Assembly: GCF_001426375.1 (NCBI RefSeq) | Contig: NZ_LMEO01000016.1 | Coordinates: 31,901-95,900, forward strand | Direction: 5' to 3' | DNA: 64,000 nucleotides | Source: Paenibacillus sp. Root444D2 | GTDB taxonomy: Bacteria > Bacillota > Bacilli > Paenibacillales > NBRC-103111 | In this document: positions 63,865 to 64,000 of the stretch, in pieces | Numbering within the stretch: position 1 is the first letter of the stretch | Layout of the letters: each line of letters starts with the position of its first letter | Notes under the pieces: model-generated | The model's database searches: none | Told to the model about the DNA's origin: nothing | Seen by the model: the letters and a program-made list of their open reading frames with translations, nothing else | Translations under genes and position numbers: made by a program

Positions 63865-64000
63865 AATCAAGTCGCCTTTGAGGGGCGAAGGATTAAAATG
63901 AAAGAAATTGATCTTTGAAAACTGAACAACGAGTGAGTAAGCACGAACGAGAAATCGTTCAAAAAAGAGATTGCAAAATCTCGCTAGCAACGCAAATGAG
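63865..64000 (+). other. Leader of an rRNA operon (16S gene beyond window)
   Basis: The sequence TTGATCTTTGAAAACTGAAC (63909-63928) is the typical rRNA leader/spacer element of Bacillales. The rest of the window continues as leader, with no 16S start motif (AGAGTTTGATC) reached before 64000. Confidence 0.72.

Overview
The window looks like a chromosomal segment of a low-to-mid GC, endospore-forming Firmicute, most likely Paenibacillus or a close Paenibacillaceae relative. The reasons are a SleB-type spore germination hydrolase, a YheC/YheD-type ATP-grasp spore-coat protein, HemL, FabI, a Bce-type peptide-resistance module, strong purine-rich ribosome binding sites, Bacillus-type sigma-A promoters, and the gene order MoxR / DUF58 / transglutaminase / guaA / pbuG, which is also found in Bacillus subtilis. 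No plasmid, prophage or transposase gene was seen.

Layout. 1-7400: CDF metal transporter, sleB, aconitase, amidase-domain protein, ddl and a small conserved protein. 7400-8330: a gene-free array of about seven 113-bp repeats. 8335-16641: membrane protein, uvsE, fabI, inositol monophosphatase, glpK behind a terminator-containing leader of the GlpP kind, kdgK-kdgA, and a VOC/DinB fusion. 16852-24872: helD (broken by a frameshift), a GntR/LacI regulator with a GH38 alpha-mannosidase, and a 41-residue protein. 25018-32548: gltB and hemL, separated by about 1.6 kb of repetitive DNA (G-rich tract, hairpin cluster, fourteen 38-bp repeats). 32741-40860: LCP protein, three-gene ABC-2 exporter, spore-coat ATP-grasp, and an operon of an adenylate-forming enzyme plus SbnA/SbnB-type enzymes that should make L-2,3-diaminopropionate. 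41401-43805: a DnaA-box cluster, an ECF41-type promoter, an FAD oxidoreductase and its ECF41 sigma factor. 44053-50156: lipoprotein, bceRSAB with a nonsense-split permease, and a VOC protein. 50298-55434: bcp, an SLH-like protein, an MFS exporter and a polysaccharide deacetylase. 55499-64000: MoxR-DUF58-transglutaminase, guaA, a guanine riboswitch with pbuG, then tandem rRNA-type promoters and the leader of an rRNA operon whose 16S gene lies beyond the window.

The most novel-looking material is non-coding. Four intergenic elements of 182-184 bp (13538, 19627, 41095, 52300) share one plan: four regularly spaced TTGTTG/CAACAA hairpins, the outer two forming inverted ends. They fall into two sequence subfamilies. 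One pair has perfect 20-bp terminal inverted repeats; the other pair lies in opposite orientations. They behave like a small MITE-like or REP-like family whose hairpins are conserved better than the rest.

Functional links. Guanine supply is coupled through guaA and the riboswitch-controlled pbuG. kdgK/kdgA form a 2-keto-3-deoxygluconate pathway ending in pyruvate and glyceraldehyde-3-phosphate. The GntR/LacI regulator and the mannosidase share a 13-bp motif and probably form one regulon. The ECF41 sigma factor probably transcribes its own operon. Two genes carry apparent inactivating lesions (helD frameshift, bceB in-frame stop), which could be real or sequencing errors.
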